Shown: piece after piece, positions 1 to 12,700 of the stretch
Layout of the letters: every line of letters starts with the position of its first letter
How positions within the stretch are numbered: the first letter of the stretch is position 1
Source of the DNA: Malachius bipustulatus
Taxonomy: Eukaryota > Arthropoda > Insecta > Coleoptera > Melyridae
Direction: 5' to 3'
Length of the DNA stretch: 64,000 nucleotides
NCBI GenBank assembly: GCA_910589415.1
Contig: OU342632.1
Span: 18,665,507-18,729,506, forward strand
The notes under the pieces: model-generated
The model's input: the letters and a program-made list of their open reading frames with translations, nothing else
Databases searched by the model: none
Told to the model about the DNA's origin: nothing
Made by a program: the position numbers and the translations under genes

Positions 1-931
1 GTGGTGTGCTCTCGAGTGAACCACTTCTTTGAAACACCCCCACAGAAAAAAATCCAAGGGGTTAAGATCCGGGGAACGGGGAGGCCACTGTATGGTCCCT
101 CCCCGCCCTATCCATCTCTCAGGATAGGTTTCTGCAAGGAGCTCCCGAACAGGACGAGCCATATGCAGAGGAGCTCCATCGTGTTGCAACCACATTCGTG
201 TACGAACAGCTAATGGAACATTTTCCAACAACGCATTCAATTCATTTTGTAAAAATTGTAAATAGTCCTCACCACGTAGCCTAGCTGGTAACTCAAAAGG
301 ACCAATTAATATACATAGGCCGTTTACTATTCCGCAGCCCACAGATTTAATCCAAATTGGGGTTGAAATCTGTCATCTCTAATGGTTCGTGGATTTTCCA
401 CAGCCCAGTAGTTCATTTATTGTGCATGAATATTAAATATCCCAGTACGTCTAAAATTGGCTATTCTGTCCATAAAATCGAATTAAAAAATAAAGAATTT
501 TCCCTGGATTGACGCAAGATTTCTCTGCAAAACTGCACTCTTTTCAGATAATCACCTGGCAAATGTGCTTGCACCCGTTGAATGTGAAAGGGGTGCAGCA
601 ATTGTCTTTTTAAAATTCGATGTACTGAGGATCTTGAAATGCCAGTATTGACTGAAAGGTTACGTACACTAATTCCGGGATTAGCTTCAACTTGAGCAAG
701 AATTTCTTCTTCAGGAAGGAGCATATACCCGCCCTCTCGGTTTGGACCTACAGGCACTTGGCCTGCAACATATTACGTATTGTCAACTCGCGTGAAAACT
801 CGATAGTCGGGATGATGTTCTCGATTGGGGTATCGATCACGATATTCTCTTGCAGCACGTCGAGCATTCCCATTGCAAAAACCATAAAGAAAATGCCGCA
901 TTTCTGCATATTCGCGTGAAGTGTAAGGCAT
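1..931 (-). pseudogene. Tc1/mariner-superfamily transposase, broken, runs off the left edge
   Basis: Reading the minus strand from about 931 down gives the start MPYTSREYAEMRHFLYGF, a basic region (ARRAAREYRDRYPNR), then a helix-turn-helix segment at 757-540 (NPGISVRNLSVNTGISRSSV followed by HRILKRQLLHPFHIQRVQ). Catalytic-domain pieces follow: GIFNIH and YWAVENP near 440-390, QHDGAPLHMA near 185 and WPPRSPDLNPLDFFLW near 75. These are the standard second and third DDE/D blocks of mariner-like transposases, with 36 residues between the two aspartates by my count. The copy is dead: there is a one-base loss near residue 19, an in-frame TAA near 770, and stops and frameshifts around 460-330 at the first catalytic block. 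The C-terminus continues beyond base 1. The family call is firm; the subfamily is not resolved. Confidence 0.9.
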
Positions 932-2793
932 TTTTATAGTTTTGTTGGTATAACTTTAACCTACCTACTTTATTATAGGAAACCACAATCAAAGCTATTG
1001 AAGCCGTACAATTATTTTACAATTGATGTTTTCCTATAGGTAACAATTTTGGTTTCCTAAGTAACAGTTCAAAAACAATTTTTTCAGCGATGAGAAAACA
1101 ATTTTGTATTGTACCAACTGGGTAATAATAAATAAGTAGTGAAAAATTCGGTTTCATAAAATTTCTTAATTATTTTTTTATGAAAACTTAATGACATAAT
1201 TATGTCATCGCCGTATACTTAATATGCTTAGTTATTGCAAATGAACGTAATTTAAACCCATTTCGTGTGTGTTATTGTTCATATTACCATAGGACGATGA
1301 TTTTCAAAATTGAACATTTTAGACTAATTTTGGAAATTTTCATTTTGAGTGGGACTAATGTAATAAACGTGACATTAGGCAATAAGGGCATTAAACGTAG
1401 AAGTTTTTCTGAATAATTTTTACGTTTTCTGTGCGTTAATTTTTTTATGGTCACTCAATAATTATCACGATGATTTCTTAAAATCTCCAAAATCGAAGAA
1501 AAATGGTCTCTAACTTTCATAATATGCAAACAACGATTCCAAAATAACAACTGTAAGAATAAGACGTTATTCTGAAACATTTATAGCGTAGAAGTTCATT
1601 TATAAAAAGAAGCTAATTTTTTTTTTAATTTTTTTCTTATCGAATGCAGCATTTAAAAATCATAAAATAGCGAATAACTCGAGAACCGTAAACATTCGGA
1701 CCACCCCTTATGGGATCTTTTTTGTTCCAAATTACCCCCCCTACCACTGGGTTTCGTTTGATCCATGCCCTCTGGGACACCCTGTATATGTATTATAGAT
1801 ATTGGCAAAAAAATCAGTTTTGATTACCTGTATCTCATCAAAAACGATACATCTGAGCAGATAAGTTTCACAGGAAGAAAAGTCTTATTTTTTTTAACCA
1901 CTTCCTTTTCTAGATACATGCTATTTCAGGGTACCCTGTATTATGCAATAATAAAGGCTATTAATACGCACTATAATATTATTAGCCACAGAGCAAGGAA
2001 CCTACATAACTCTTATTACGCGATGACAGGAAATATTATTGAAAGCAAGAAAAATAGATAGAAAAAACAAAAAAAAAGTAGATCGACGCTATTTGCGAAT
2101 CAACTGCAGAAAAATCAATATCGTAGTCGCATCTCACAAAGTGAGCAACGAAAGCAAAAAAACAAGAAAAAGCGCAGTTATGTACGTACCTAGATATCGA
2201 TTAGACTAAATTCGTTTGATAAAATAAGATTTGAGAAAATAAATTTGACATCTGAAATTTTACATTATGCACTATCGTTGTTAGATGCAGAGAATTTATG
2301 CATAATCATAAAATTGAATAATATGCAGTGTGTTCCAAGAAAAAATAAAAGTTTATTTAGGTATATCACTTCCAGAAAAACCGTAAAAAGGAAACGAATT
2401 AATTTTTTTTAGTTACAAAAATATCAATGAAAGGCATCTTAAATCGAAATAAAAATATACAGATGTACCAACGCCCATGCTTGAGAGGCTCCCTGTATAT
2501 TCTACTTAATTTTTCATTGGTCAGGTCTTATCTGATTACTTAAAGGATGAGCTTCCTTGATAGATGAGAGTTCTGGAACTATAGGTGCTGGCGTTCGTCT
2601 CGCTTGGAATTATATTAAATCTTCAGGTCATTTCTGATCTGCTTACCTATTTGAAGATGGATTACGCATTATTTCGTATTTATTTTCGACGGTATTAGAT
2701 GGTTTATAGATATCTACTATACGTTCCTCATTGTTAAATAACAAGAAGTGATCAATTCATTAAACCGGTCTTTACAAATTTCAATTTACTTAT
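932..2793. other. AT-rich intergenic or intronic DNA with TE end fragments
   Basis: No gene seen. Isolated element-end motifs occur at about 1780-1795 (GGGACACCCTGTATAT), 1930-1945 and 2495-2510. They resemble the ends of the foldback elements found later in the window. The open frame at 1765-2061 has no recognisable domain and is low-complexity. Confidence 0.5.
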
Positions 2794-3215
2794 ACAGGTG
2801 TCTCAGTTCGTATGTTCATAACTCCAGAAAACGGTACTCGTAGAACACATAATTTTTTTATGAAGTTTTACTTTAAAATGAAAAAGTAGTCTTTTTAGAA
2901 AATATCTTAAATATACTTTACATCTTGCTTAGTTTTTGAAATAAAAAATAGAATCCACCTAATTGCTGATTACTAGACCAACCATGCTAGAAACATAGAG
3001 AAAAAATCCCTGGTTTAAATGTTGAGAAATGCTACATTAGCCCCTTACTACAATAAATGAAATTGCCAAATTTTAACAATATTGGCTAAGGTATATTTAA
3101 GATATTTTGAGAAAGACGATTTTTGAAAAAAAGTTTAACACCCTATCTCAAAAATGAAGCGTTTAGAGTTTCGTGTTCTACTGTTTGCCAGAAATATGAA
3201 CATAACAGATTGTTG
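2794..3215. repeat. Imperfect foldback (inverted repeat) element
   Basis: The left arm (2794 onward: ACAGGTGTCTCAGTTCGTAT, GTTCATAAC, GTAGAACAC) is matched in reverse complement by the right arm near 3160-3215 (GTGTTCTACTGTTTGCCAGA, then ATGAACATAAC). Inner parts such as ATATTTAAGATATTTT also pair across the centre. No coding capacity. It is a degenerate member of the class of palindromic elements with ACAGGGTGT-like ends. Confidence 0.6.
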
Positions 3216-4599
3216 AAAAAAAAATTCTTTACAGTTGTGACAATTTACAGGGTATTTTTTCATATTTTTTCAGGGGTCATGCCGCTTTTTTTACCCCGGA
3301 ACTTTTTACGGTGTGCCGCTGGTGGATTGTAAAACAGTAATTGTGTTTTCTGTTTTGTTTAAAATCTTTTGACTCTTTTATAGTTTCTTTGTATCTGCGA
3401 CCGTTGTCGAGAAAAAATTTATTTTCTCTCATCGGTTAGACCAAATTCAAAAATTTTTAATGGTTAAGCAGGCTCGGGCTTTTTTGGATAAAGGTCTCGT
3501 TTCCATTAATTTTGAAAGTTTGGTCGGGCTAACTTGTTAAAAATTAAAGCTGAGATGACCTTGTTTGACGAACTGTTTGACTAAAATTTGACAACTGCAG
3601 GAACTATAAAGAAAATAAAAGGAGAAATCTCAAAATTTCAATAGTCTCTAGATCGGCAACGAAGCGGTTGCGGACTAATGTTTATATGAACTTTTAGTCA
3701 TGGAATAAAAGCTAAAGAACTACACTCACTCGTATGTACCTGGTATTGAGGAACACCTGTATAAGTAATATAATATTTCTGTTGCGTTTGAGTAAGCATC
3801 ATGGTTTACTGTCGTAGATATGGACAAATTAATTCGGTTTAAAAAAGGTGGTTTATCAACTCCCTTATATGAAAGTTGACAATATAATTGTAATAATTTT
3901 ACTGGAACGAAAAGCGACACCTTCGCGAAAAGTTTTTGAAAAACGAATTCAAACTGTCATTTTAAAAATATCAAAGTCAAAAAGTTGAAAAAACCACGTG
4001 TTTTTGCACACAAAAAAATTTAATTAAAATCGAAGAATCAAAATGGCGGCCCGATTTTGGTTTCGTCGCACAGATAAAATCGCCACTGTCATTTTTCAAA
4101 CGTCAAACTCGAAATTTCGTTGAAAAAAATCGGCCATTTTGAAACGCTCGTAGCTCCGCCATTTTTGAAAAAAAACGCGCGAACGAATGGTGACACCATG
4201 TTTCGACATGTTTTGTCTATCCACGGTACCGAAATTCGTTTCGATATCTCTCATATTTTGTATACAGGAAGGTTTACAAAATTGCTCCGAAATTTGTATT
4301 TTTAACTTAAAACAGCAAAAAAGCTTCCGTCTTTATCAAACTTAATCAGGCGCTATTTTGTTAAAAACGATCGGGCAGAGTTGGCGAATATATCAAAATG
4401 ACGGAAATACATGTGGCATTGACATGCCGTTGCAAGTGTATCTGAATGTAAATTTTTTAATAATTGTACAGGCTATGCTGACCTGTAATGAGAATGAAAA
4501 CTATTTTTTTTTGTAATTTGTTTTTTTTTTTACAACACGGTCTTATAAAACCACCAGAATCAAAAGAAGCAGCTATGGTAGAGCAATTATATTAAGTAG
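3216..4599. other. AT-rich DNA, no gene seen
   Basis: Many A/T homopolymers. Short ORFs at 3726-3920 and 4120-4305 show no domain or splice context. Nothing else recognised. Confidence 0.5.
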
Positions 4600-4810
4600 G
4601 TATAGGTATACTCGATTATGTAAAATAATGTAAAGTTAATCTCACGAGAGAAAAGGTATAAAATTCACAAACCTGTCATTATCGAAATGAGTGGCACACG
4701 CAATATTATGCATTTGTTTCATAGTTCCTGATCGACAGAAATCATAATTATTAATAAGACAGCAATGTTTTTGATTTAGTATTTAATGATATTGATTGAC
4801 ATTGAGCATA
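4600..4810 (+). repeat. Dispersed repeat, inverted partner at 39440-39660
   Basis: The core at about 4650-4720 (GGTATAAAATTCACAAACCT, then GAAATGAGTGGCACACGC) is present in reverse complement at 39560-39625 with only a few differences. Weaker similarity continues for another 80-100 bp on the outer side (GATATTGATTGACATT against AATGTC/GTGTCAATATCAAT). It is non-coding and its class is unknown. Confidence 0.7.
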
Positions 4811-5030
4811 TATTTAATTTGACGTTTCTTGTTCACTAAAATATTCAATTGCAAAACATCGGGAAGAACTATAATGCCAATTGACAGTTTTATTAAAATG
4901 CCATTTTGAAACGTATAATAGACACTTCTTGTTATTCAGACATTCACAGTTTTGGTTTGAATAACGGATGTGTTGTGTCCGTCATATCCAAACACCTTTT
5001 TGCTGTCTCATCTGGTGTTTGAACGGTATA

Positions 5031-6743
5031 CACCGTTCACTTATTATAAAAGAATTGGGTTATGGTGTAGGGTGATAGAAATCACTGGGTATAACCGCTG
5101 TCAATCATTGGCTGGAGTTTGGTTATGTCTCTTTTTTATGAGGTTGAAGTTTTATGGCAAGGAACAGGACATAGTTGCCAGATGGATTTTTGATATTTTT
5201 GGTATTCTTATTATATTTATATTTGCATCTTTGGGGGCTTTTTATTTTGAATCATTTAGTGACATATTGCAATCTTTAACTAGAACGCAATGTCGCTGGA
5301 TCTAAGATCTTAAAATCTTAAGCTTTTCATAAGAGTTTGAGAAAAAGGTTATCATGTGTAATTTTGCCAAGTTAGGAAAATACACAAATGTACTTTTTGA
5401 ATATAAAATAAAAAACTTGAATCAATTATATTAATTTACTTTTAATAAATACATAGCAGGTAATTAAAATATATCGGTACGTTTATTAAAATATTAAAAT
5501 ATAGGTACGTAAATGAAAAATATTTTTCGTCAATTCGTCGGTTATTCGGTATCGTAGTGTAGTGTGTCGGAAACCAGCCAAAGATTCTGGACTTCTGGGC
5601 TTCTGGCCCAAAATTATCCCCCATTATCAATAACCGCTACTGCATATCCTGCTTAGAATCAGAATCATCTTCAGCGCTCTGATCTTAATAAGATTTTCAC
5701 CATGTCCATTTGTTTCGTCCAGTCCTCCGAAATAAGTTTTTCACAATGATTATATTAATTTTGTCACATGTCAGGTGTACTTACATTTTGAAAGCTCTTC
5801 AAGACATAACATTCCTTACTTTATCCTTAGAGGGAAGCTGCTAATTTACGTGCTTGTATATAGTGAAGTTTACAATACCCCCATGTCATTTCGATTGGGT
5901 TGTATTGGAAATAAGATTATTGCAAATCTTCCGGAAACACAAAAATTTCATAATCAGTACCTGTTTTATGTGGGCTGCCCAAGGGTGTAATATCAAATTT
6001 GTCTTGTCTAATAATACTTGCTAATGCCACGGTCTGACTACTATAAGAGACAGTAATTACCAGCAATTTAGCAGATACAGATACTCAATACTTACATTCC
6101 AAATATATTTCACCTTCTGAATGACTTAAATGTTTGCTCAAGTTTGGACTTTCTGGATCTTAATCATTGAAATGCTTTCTTAATGCGGATTTATTCATCT
6201 TACGGCCAATATTATAAACGCTGGTTAAGTTAACTGGCCGATTTCTGTGGTCGTTTCTGGAGAAGATATAGACTATAGGTAGAAATTATTGCAATTTAAT
6301 TACTCTTGGCATAAAAAAGATTACAAAAATTTTAATAAAAGTTATTCGAGGTCAATATTAGCTTCAAAATCGGGCACAGAAATCTGCCAGTTAACTTAAC
6401 CAGCGTTTATAATATTGGCCGTTAGAGATATTATTTTCGTCATTTTGCTCTTTTGAAATTTAAAATGTCAAAAATTTAATAATTTTATTTGTCAGTTTGA
6501 GAAAAATTGATCAGAGTAAAAAATCATCCTAGATAGATATCCTACTACTAAAACTTCAATTTGACAACATGGCTGTTAATCAGCTGAGACACTTTGAGTG
6601 ATTTGACAAATGTCAGTCTATACTTAACCTTTAATATCTCGATCAGCTGATATTGTCAATCGAGATCTAGGGAGTTTTCATTTTTGCAAACCTAAAAACA
6701 AAAGTTCATGGCCACCTAGTTCTTTTTTAATATGTGAACGGTG
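5031..6743. mobile_element. Non-autonomous DNA transposon with TATA target duplication
   Basis: The ends are inverted copies: CACCGTTCACTTATTA at 5031 and TAATATGTGAACGGTG ending at 6743, with similarity continuing inward for about 30 bp. TATA is present directly outside each end (5027-5030 and 6744-6747), as expected for a target duplication (TA or TATA). I recognise no transposase inside. The 111-residue frame that crosses the left end is not conserved with anything I know. A younger MITE lies inside at 6203-6421. Confidence 0.55.
6203..6421. mobile_element. 219-bp MITE with TTA target duplication (Harbinger-type)
   Basis: Nearly perfect terminal inverted repeats of about 48 bp begin CGGCCAATATTATAAACGCT. 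TTA flanks both ends (6200-6202 and 6422-6424). A 3-bp TWA duplication is the signature of PIF/Harbinger transposition. Non-coding. Its TIR is related to that of the element at 35059-35284. Confidence 0.8.
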
Positions 6744-9700
6744 TATAGGTATAGTACTAGTTCTAGTACTTCCTGATGTTTTATATTCGCAGTTTGAAAA
6801 AGTATAATCTGGGTACTTTTCAATATTTTATATTATTAGGTTAGTCAGGAGATTATTATTATTATCAAATATTAAATGGGTGTGATGAGAGTGAAACTGA
6901 AATGGGAAAACACCTCAAATAATAGCACATACTAAAATTGGAACGGAACATATAGTTACTTTGCCCCAGAAGTCAAAAGAAAGATTATCAGTAAATTTTC
7001 TTATTCAGATATTCAGATTGCTTGGGTGTAGATAAAGTATAGTACAATATCTCGATTTAAAAGACAATTTCGCACTTGCGGAAAAATGTCTCTTTCAACT
7101 CTTGTTATGTAATATACTATTTCCTCACTAGCCACACCTACAACAGTTACAGTATACATACAGTATAATACGTCAGCTACTTACTCCATTAGCAAGCCCA
7201 TAAAATTTAGTTCAATGGCTTAGAAATGTTATCTCAGTCTGGAATAAGGTTTTATTCCTTTCTTTCTCGTTGGGATGTTTTCTTGACATAATTTATTTTC
7301 CGGAAAAGCACATAAAGCTTCTAAACTTTTGAACAAATAAAGTGTAGGTATACATATAGGTATTTTCAATTCTTTATAATGTATAGTAGTTATTGAATAT
7401 GCCTTTTTTTAATTTTACCATTTTCAGAATAATATGGCTTATTGTAATTATACAGACAGGGTACATCTATTGATTTTTTTAAATTTCACAAAAAAAGACA
7501 ATTCCCAAACTTTACAAAAAAATAAACGAAGTCGATAAAAAAAAATTACTAGATTTAAAACTGCAAGAAAAAACGTCCAATAATTCACTGAGGAAAATAG
7601 TAGCGTTTATTATTATAACTTGGTTTCTTGAAGTTTTTGCAAGCGCAGACTGGCAGCGCAGCGCCGCTGGCAACCTCCCAGCATTATATTTATCAAGGAG
7701 AGCGAGCAGTAGCTGCAGGGTGTAGCCGATTGCTTCGTATCTTTCTTCTGCCGGCAGTCCTTTCTCAGGAAGTCTCTGGTGACAATAACATCCCCCAGTG
7801 GATGACTCTTATATCCTGAATTTTGATAAGCTTCGCATACTGCAATACTTTATCTCGCCGACATGTTTCGGTTTCTTTAAACACGTCTCAATAACACGGA
7901 TTATACCCGTAACAAAATCCACAAAGCAGTAAATAATATTTCAATTTTTTTTAGATTTCTATTTTTTAAATTGAAATTCTAGAAATCAGATTGAAACCTG
8001 CATGAGAAATTTGAAATTACTATTTTTTTTTTAATTCACTATAGTGTGCGTATTCCTATACAGTGTCATTTTATTTTCTGAACTTTTATCAGGGGAATTA
8101 TCATGTACCTAAATATCGATTTCTGCAATAGATATTGGCTCTCCTAGTTATTGATTTAAAGAGAAATGTTAAATTGATCATTTTTGAAATAATTGAGATG
8201 TTGATTTTGTTGGTGGGTTTATATTTTAAGTCTGTTGAGCCATTAAAATTACGATTAAAACGAAATTTTTTCCGATTTCATTGTTTCCCATTTCACGAAT
8301 TGATTCCAGTTCGTCTCTAGAACAATTTTTTTTTTTAATTATTATGGGAGGCAATTTTACAGAAATCAATAATATTTACATGACAATTCCACTCATATAC
8401 GTTATTAAACTCATTTGATTTCTCAATTATCGCTGTTTGCTATCGGATATTTTGTGTATCGAGGAAGGAAGAGAGAATGCAAGTGGATAAATTTAACGAT
8501 AAAACTGCTTGTCCATAATATGTTGCTATATGATTTTTTGCCTTGATTCTTTTAATAGCAAATGACACGAAAAAATAATATGGCGGCCATAAGAAAAACA
8601 AAAGTTGACTATGAAAACTCTGGGATCTAGTAGTCCTTGAAAATTTTGGAAATTACAGATGATAGCTTTTGATGACTTATGTAAACCTACAAAAATATTT
8701 TAATTTCTTTCCGATAATAAAAAAGATATGATTGAAATAAGAAATCCCCATTATTAAGTTTTTTTCAGGATATTTCAGCAACGCCTGAAGTTTCCATAAA
8801 TTTTCTTTCAGATTCTTAATAAGCATAAAATTGTGCAACTTTTCTCTAATTTAACCCAACCTGTATCTTTTACCGTTTTCGAGATCCCAATGGTGAGCAT
8901 CGAATTGTTAACCACCCTGTATACCTACCTTTTCGCGTTTCGACTTTTTTTTGTAAAAAAATATTAAAAAAGGAAAACAAAAATTTGGTTTCTATGAAGT
9001 TTAGTACCTTCTTAGCCTAGGAATCGTCCCACCAAATACTGTTCTAGCTCAGATTTTCAGCGGAATTTTTTTATGCAGTTTCCTACTTACTTTTATTTAG
9101 ACAATTATTTAATTCGAAATGCAGAAAAAGTCAACAGCTCTCGTTCAATTTTCAATGCAAGTATTGGTATTAGTATTACCTCTCTACCTCCGAGGTATTA
9201 CCTCTCTAATCACCGATAATTTTTTACGTATGGAAAATAAAAAAATAATGTCCAGTTTCTCAATACATTATATTATAATCCCTTTGCTAGATAGAAGATG
9301 TTGAAATTTCAGAAAAAAAGTATATTAGGTTCAATATTGCCAAAACTGTCAAAATATTGTCATTTTTCATCAAACGAGAATAAAAAATGGCATATTATTT
9401 ATTTTATATCTAGCAGCGTGCGCGAAGTATTTCGCGCACTAGAGCGACAATTATTTCGTGCCCTGTATAGAAATCTTGCATTTGTTCTCCTTTCAACAAA
9501 GTTATTTTGATTTTTTCGCTCATAAAGCTGTCTAAAAATGTAGGAAGCGTCTCGAGTGCTTTAGAATGATTTTTTGGCGCACTACTTACATAAGTAACTA
9601 TTGAACTTTGATTAACCTGGTTAATAATATTATTATATACAGTACAGACGAAGGAAAATAGGGGAAATCAAATTACTGCCACATAGTTACTGACAAATTA
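6744..9700. other. AT-rich DNA with one degenerate element arm
   Basis: No gene seen. At about 8640-8925 a stretch ends in AACCACCCTGTATACC and looks like a decayed single arm of an ACACCCTGT-type element. Short open frames (7628-7819, 8135-8320, 9119-9510) lack any recognisable domain. Confidence 0.45.
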
Positions 9701-12700
9701 TCATCTTTCATTCAGGCTTGTAGATCAAGACGTTGACTTGATCTGATTTTTCCAGCTTGGTGGTTTTTAATTTTAATAGAGCCTCGATGGCCTTACAGCC
9801 TCGAGCACTGGTGCACACCAAACGCCCGGGTGGCATGAGCCCAAATCCGAGTCGGGTGTGGACGGATTTAGAAAAATAATTGTATGCAAAATTATTTAAA
9901 TTTTACAACTGGAATGGCCGCGAGATTACACCGGAGAAAGTTGAACGCCTGCATCGCTCCAGCCATCCGAGGGCGAATGAGAAGAATTGGTCTTTCCTCG
10001 TGAGTATTAGGCGCGGTAAAAATCCCAACCGCCGACAAACGGAAAATTCTTCAAAGCAGAATAAAATGGAACTATTCTCTGCTTTGCTGTTTGGCCAGAG
10101 GCTTGGAAATAGGCCGACGGTAAATAAAATAGCAGAGAATAATCTGGTGTGTGTAATAAATAAATAGGTACTGGGGTAATAGCATACAAAAATTTATTTA
10201 CCTAGTAATTGTTTCATTAGCCTAAACTTATTATTTCTTATCCATCAGGTACTTCTGGATAAAATTATTTATGTAATAAACTTCTGTTGAGTTAAAGTTA
10301 GTAATACTTGACCTTTTTATTTTATTATTGATGTTTGTTTTTGTGTAACGTTCGTTTCCCTATTAATTATTAATTTAAATCCTTCTTTTTATATTTTATT
10401 TCGTAAATCTAAAATCGGAATTCTCGAAGATAAAATTCTTCCTAAAATTCCTTTCATTCCCTTGAAGGGCTAGAGACGAGTCGAGGAGCTGTCTGTACTA
10501 CATGTTGCCAGTTGGTATGAGAGGCGTAATTCGTACAGACAATGCCAATAAATCCAGATACGCTAGGGAAATAGTTGGCTCATAATCAAATTGACATCAT
10601 AGTAGGAAGTGACCTCTATCGAGTGGTACAGAGAGAGAAGGGGGAGAGAAGAAAAATCGGAATAACTCAAAATAAAATTTTCCGTTTGGTGGTAGATCTA
10701 AATTGGAGGCGATCACATTTTTGCGGCCCAAGACATTAATTTATAAATCAAACACTATTCCTTACGAAGCTTTTAGGTATGCTGTTAGACGCTGGTGATA
10801 CTCAACTGGGAAAGGGTTAACGCTTGAGTGGATTTTAGATTAGTCTCTTGAAAGCAAACTACATACATTGGGCGTATTGTCGGATTTAAGTTGCTGAATA
10901 GGTGGTAATCGCGGGTTAAATCCACAGCGGTTCCGGTGAACTAAGTTTTCAAAGGGACCGTAATATGATTCTAATGATTGAATTTCCTCCATCTCAACTA
11001 TTGAAAGAAGTCTATATCAAAGTCAGAGCTCTGAAGGCATAAGCAATATAATCCTGTTTCAATTATTTTAGATATTATTTTGCTTCCTTATTCCAATGGC
11101 ATATGGCTATTATTAGTGTTATTGTTCTTGCATTTAGACTTCTTTGTGTTATAAATGAGGACAGAGCTAAGCCGATTGTCAGAAGTGTCAACAATCTCGT
11201 TGTATGGCGCTAACCTAATTCGTGAAAATAACAATGAAAAATGAAGATAAAGTGAAAAATGTTGATATTGTTTATGTGGAAATACTGAATCTCCTGGTTA
11301 AGATTTAGGTACTAATAAATTGGTGGTGTAGATTTTCCGATTAAGCGATCAATCAGGATAAAATACGTAAGAAATTAATGATAAAAGAGCATGATATTAT
11401 GCTGGCAAAGTGATTTGGTTTTACAGTGCTTATTGAGAAAAAAATATGATTATGCGTATGGCCTCTTTTTCGGATTTTCGCAACTTTTTTACCGTTCCTT
11501 GTACCGACAAACAATTTTCACCATCGTAATCAGCGTCTCAAAATCTATAAGAAATGATGTACCTATCGCAAGGTGGCGCGGAAAATTTTGAATTTTGGCT
11601 ATACCCAAAATGGCCGGTTCTGAATACATGGGAATTACAAGAGACTTGGAAAACAAAATCTCTTCCTAAATTTTATGAAAATTTCTATATTCACTAACTC
11701 GAGGTTGAAGAACTCGAAAAAAATACTCAAAAAATACAGCATGTTCGGAAAATAGGATTTTCTTGGTCGCCATGATTGCATATGCAGACCTAACTTTGGA
11801 GTCCTACAGGTTTCGAAAAATTTACCGTGCTATCGAGTGTGGTACACCGTTGGATAGCGAAAGGATGGAGCTTCCCGAAATAATAAAATTATTAATAAAG
11901 TTATTATTTAAATGACAGGTATAAAAATTATTTTTGTTTTCCATTTTACTTCAGTGGTCAAAATATTGAGGTAATTGCACATCCAGCTTACCCATTGATA
12001 ATAGAAGCAATACCTAGAATTTCTCTAGTTTTCTTATCGTATAATACATGACAAGTAAATCTCGTGATATTTATGAGATAGAGAGAGACATATCACCTAC
12101 AATTGCGGATACACGAGGTAAAGTTTCGGTTTCCAGAAATGACTATAGAACCGTCAAACTATTAAATCCCGTACGAGTTCGCGGGATAGTATCGAGGTCC
12201 GGAGAGTCCAACGTGTACCGCCTACAAAGGCTCATATATCACTTTATAATTAACAAAGGGTCTCTCTCGAGCTTTTCAACGTTGGAAGAGGGAAGCCCGG
12301 TAAATATGAGCCCGGGTGAATTACAGCTTTCCAATATTTGAAATTGACTAGATATCAGATATTTATGGTTGAACGGTATCATTTGCTAGACGGGCGAGGT
12401 TATTCGCTGACCCCTAGGCTAGATAGGCCAAAATTTCGACATTTTTCAGGTACGTTGGATCGCGCCCGATCAGTGTTTGCTCTGTTGTGAGCTAAGTGGT
12501 TATTATACAGGCAATTTGTTCCCGGTAATGGGCCGTATTATTCTTTTATGATTCTGGATGTTTCCGCTGGGGAATTCTCATATAGGTCAAGTACTTATAG
12601 CTATTGTGAGTTTCGATGGAAAGACATAAAAAATCAATCCGTTCATTTCCAATATATCTTTCTCGTAATTTTGTTTATTTGTTACTTGCGATTTCAAAAG

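Noticed and set aside
4970..5305. 111-residue ORF with hydrophobic C-terminal half
   Set aside because: It crosses the left end of the 5031-6743 element and matches nothing known. The hydrophobic stretch is T-rich DNA.
5700..5740. Possible hammerhead core (GGACGAAAC on the minus strand)
   Set aside because: The CUGANGA part of the core is missing at the required place.
12048..12341. 97-residue ORF in a GC-richer patch
   Set aside because: No domain and no convincing splice partners. It could be part of an unknown exon, but I cannot support it.
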